Shown here one piece after another: positions 62,908-64,000 of a stretch of 64,000 bases of DNA (position 1 is its first letter; each line of letters begins with the position of its first letter). Source of the DNA: Kitasatospora sp. A2-31 (GTDB lineage Bacteria; Actinomycetota; Actinomycetes; Streptomycetales; Streptomycetaceae). Where the stretch lies: positions 274,617 to 338,616 of the forward strand of contig NZ_JAKNTA010000006.1 of assembly GCF_022288725.1 (NCBI RefSeq), given 5' to 3'. The notes under the pieces are model-generated. The model had not been told where the DNA came from, ran no database searches, and saw only the letters and a list, made by a program, of their open reading frames with translations. The position numbers and the translations under genes were made by a program.

Positions 62908-63309
62908 CTAGAGCCGCTCCGGCCCGAACGCGTCGGGGAGCACCTCGCTCATCGGCTTCACCCCGGAGGGCAGCTCGACCAGCAGATCCGGCCCGCCGTG
63001 CTCGTAGAGCAACTGGCGGCAGCGCCCGCACGGCATGAGCAGCTGGCCGTCCCCGTCCACACAGGTGAACGCGGTCAGCCGGCCGCCGCCGCCGGCGTGC
63101 AGCGCGGAGACCAGACCGCACTCGGCACAGAGACCGAGCCCGTACGAGGCGTTCTCCACGTTGCAGCCGGTGACCACGCGGCCGTCGTCCACCAGCGCTG
63201 CAGCGCCGACCGGGAACCTGCTGTACGGGGCGTAGGCGTGGCCCATCGCCTCCCGCGCCGCGGCGCGCAGCCGCTCCCAGTCGACCTCCGGGGCCGTTCC
63301 GGACGTCAC
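62908..63309 (-). CDS. cdd: Cytidine deaminase
   Basis: A 133-residue tetrameric-type deaminase turning cytidine/deoxycytidine into uridine/deoxyuridine. GCNVENASYGLGLCAECGLVSAL and MPCGRCRQLLYE give the zinc Cys ligands and catalytic Glu (CAE/PCxxC). The GTG start overlaps the ABC permease stop (GTGA). Between transporter and deoA it forms the import-to-breakdown sequence for pyrimidine nucleosides. Confidence 0.95.
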   Translation of the reverse strand: MTSGTAPEVDWERLRAAAREAMGHAYAPYSRFPVGAAALVDDGRVVTGCNVENASYGLGLCAECGLVSALHAGGGGRLTAFTCVDGDGQLLMPCGRCRQLLYEHGGPDLLVELPSGVKPMSEVLPDAFGPERL

Positions 63310-64000
63310 TTGCCCTGGCCCTTGCGGTAGATCTGGCCGTCGGCCTTCGGCGGCCGCAGGCGCTGCGAGGCCAGCGAGAGCACCACCAGGGTGATCACGT
63401 ACGGCGTCGCCACGATCAGCGGACGCTGGACCTGGTCGGTCAGCGCGTACCAGGCCGCCAGGCCGCCGGAGACCACGAAGGTGATCGCGGCGCCGGTGAA
63501 CTTCCGCCGGTAGACGTTCCAGAGCGCCAGCAGGAACATGGCGATGGCGACGACCAGGATCAGCACGTGGACCGACTCCGGGTCGCGCAGCTGGAGGCTG
63601 TCGGTGAAGCCGAACAGGCCGGCGCCCATGGCGAGACCGCCGGGCATCCAGTTGCCGAAGATCATCGCCGCGAGGCCGATGAAGCCCCGGCCGTTGGTCT
63701 GGCCGTCCTTGTAGAAGTGCGCCGCGACCAGCGAGAGGTAGGCACCGCCGAGGCCGGCGAAGGCACCGGAGGCGACGACCGCGTAGTACTTGTACTTGTA
63801 GACGTTGACGCCCAGCGACTCGGCCGCGGTCGGGTTCTCACCGCAGGAGCGCAGGCGCAGGCCGAACACGGTGCGCCAGAGCGCGAAGTAGCTCGCCACG
63901 ATCAGCGCGCCGGCCAGCAGCACGACCACCGAGATGTTGGTGACCAGGCCGCCGAGCACACCGGCGACGTCGGAGACCAGGAACCAGTGGTGGCCCTCGA
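63306..64000 (-). CDS. ABC transporter permease, nucleoside-type (runs off right edge)
   Basis: The C-terminal about 231 residues of a BPD_transp_2-family permease. Multiple helices and the conserved cytosolic loop RTVFGLRLRSCGENPTAAESLGVNVYKYKY are visible, as in the permeases of Bmp/NupB-type nucleoside importers. It lies just upstream of cdd on the same strand with a four-base overlap, so uptake and deamination are coupled. The N-terminus is outside the window. Confidence 0.9.
   Translation of the reverse strand, partial: EGHHWFLVSDVAGVLGGLVTNISVVVLLAGALIVASYFALWRTVFGLRLRSCGENPTAAESLGVNVYKYKYYAVVASGAFAGLGGAYLSLVAAHFYKDGQTNGRGFIGLAAMIFGNWMPGGLAMGAGLFGFTDSLQLRDPESVHVLILVVAIAMFLLALWNVYRRKFTGAAITFVVSGGLAAWYALTDQVQRPLIVATPYVITLVVLSLASQRLRPPKADGQIYRKGQGK

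Overview
The window is very GC-rich (about 72%), uses many GTG starts and overlapping ATGA/GTGA junctions, and carries Streptomyces-type marker genes (afsQ1/afsQ2/sigQ, acyl-CoA carboxylase with an epsilon subunit, an adenylate cyclase next to a GGDEF protein). It is chromosomal DNA of a Streptomycetaceae member (Streptomyces or Kitasatospora). From hutH rightward the gene order agrees with what I remember of the S. coelicolor SCO4932 to SCO4890 block. The left third resembles the SCO3060-3075 neighbourhood. I could not run any search, so these synteny statements are recall.

Left part (1-15 kb): the start of an acyl-CoA dehydrogenase (cut by the window edge); an LCP cell-wall ligase divergent from UDP-glucose dehydrogenase; a purK-purE-dipeptidase-CoA-binding operon; a GtrA membrane protein; a SnoaL-like protein; an OmpR-type two-component pair with a perfect CRP-like palindrome upstream; a POT peptide transporter; and an S9 peptidase.

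Histidine catabolism (15-25 kb): hutU, an M20 amidohydrolase, hutF and hutI form one tightly overlapping operon. hutH lies 3 kb away, with an RpiR/SIS regulator between. No hutG is present, which makes the M20 enzyme the candidate N-formylglutamate deformylase. A perfect GC-only hairpin and G-quadruplex sequence lies between hutF and hutI.

Second messengers and acyl-CoA carboxylase (25-37 kb): a TetR regulator, a Lys-rich small membrane protein, a GAF-GGDEF diguanylate cyclase, adenylate cyclase cya, birA, pccB-pccE, maf, an unrecognised membrane-anchored protein and the biotinylated alpha subunit accA2. Birth of biotin enzyme, ligase and carboxyltransferase are thus clustered.

Nucleoside salvage (37-64 kb): a DeoR-type regulator, an LpdA-like flavoprotein, deoD, a phosphosugar mutase, deoC, two aldehyde dehydrogenase genes (the second truncated before the catalytic Cys), a uridine-kinase-like gene, add, deoA, cdd and a sugar/nucleoside ABC permease. 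The 12-bp palindrome CTACGCGCGTAG occurs exactly upstream of deoD, deoC and add, and with one change upstream of deoA. At deoD, deoC and add the -10-like hexamer ends 6-7 nt before the start codon, suggesting leaderless mRNAs. This looks like one local nucleoside-catabolism regulon and is the best candidate for a describable system here. Within this stretch sits sigQ/afsQ1/afsQ2/lipoprotein, with an exact GTCAC-N6-GTCAC AfsQ1 box between sigQ and afsQ1, plus several accessory genes (VanZ, PhzF, MerR, PspC, a small secreted protein, a LysR/MFS pair). I saw no tRNA, rRNA, CRISPR array, insertion sequence or biosynthetic cluster.
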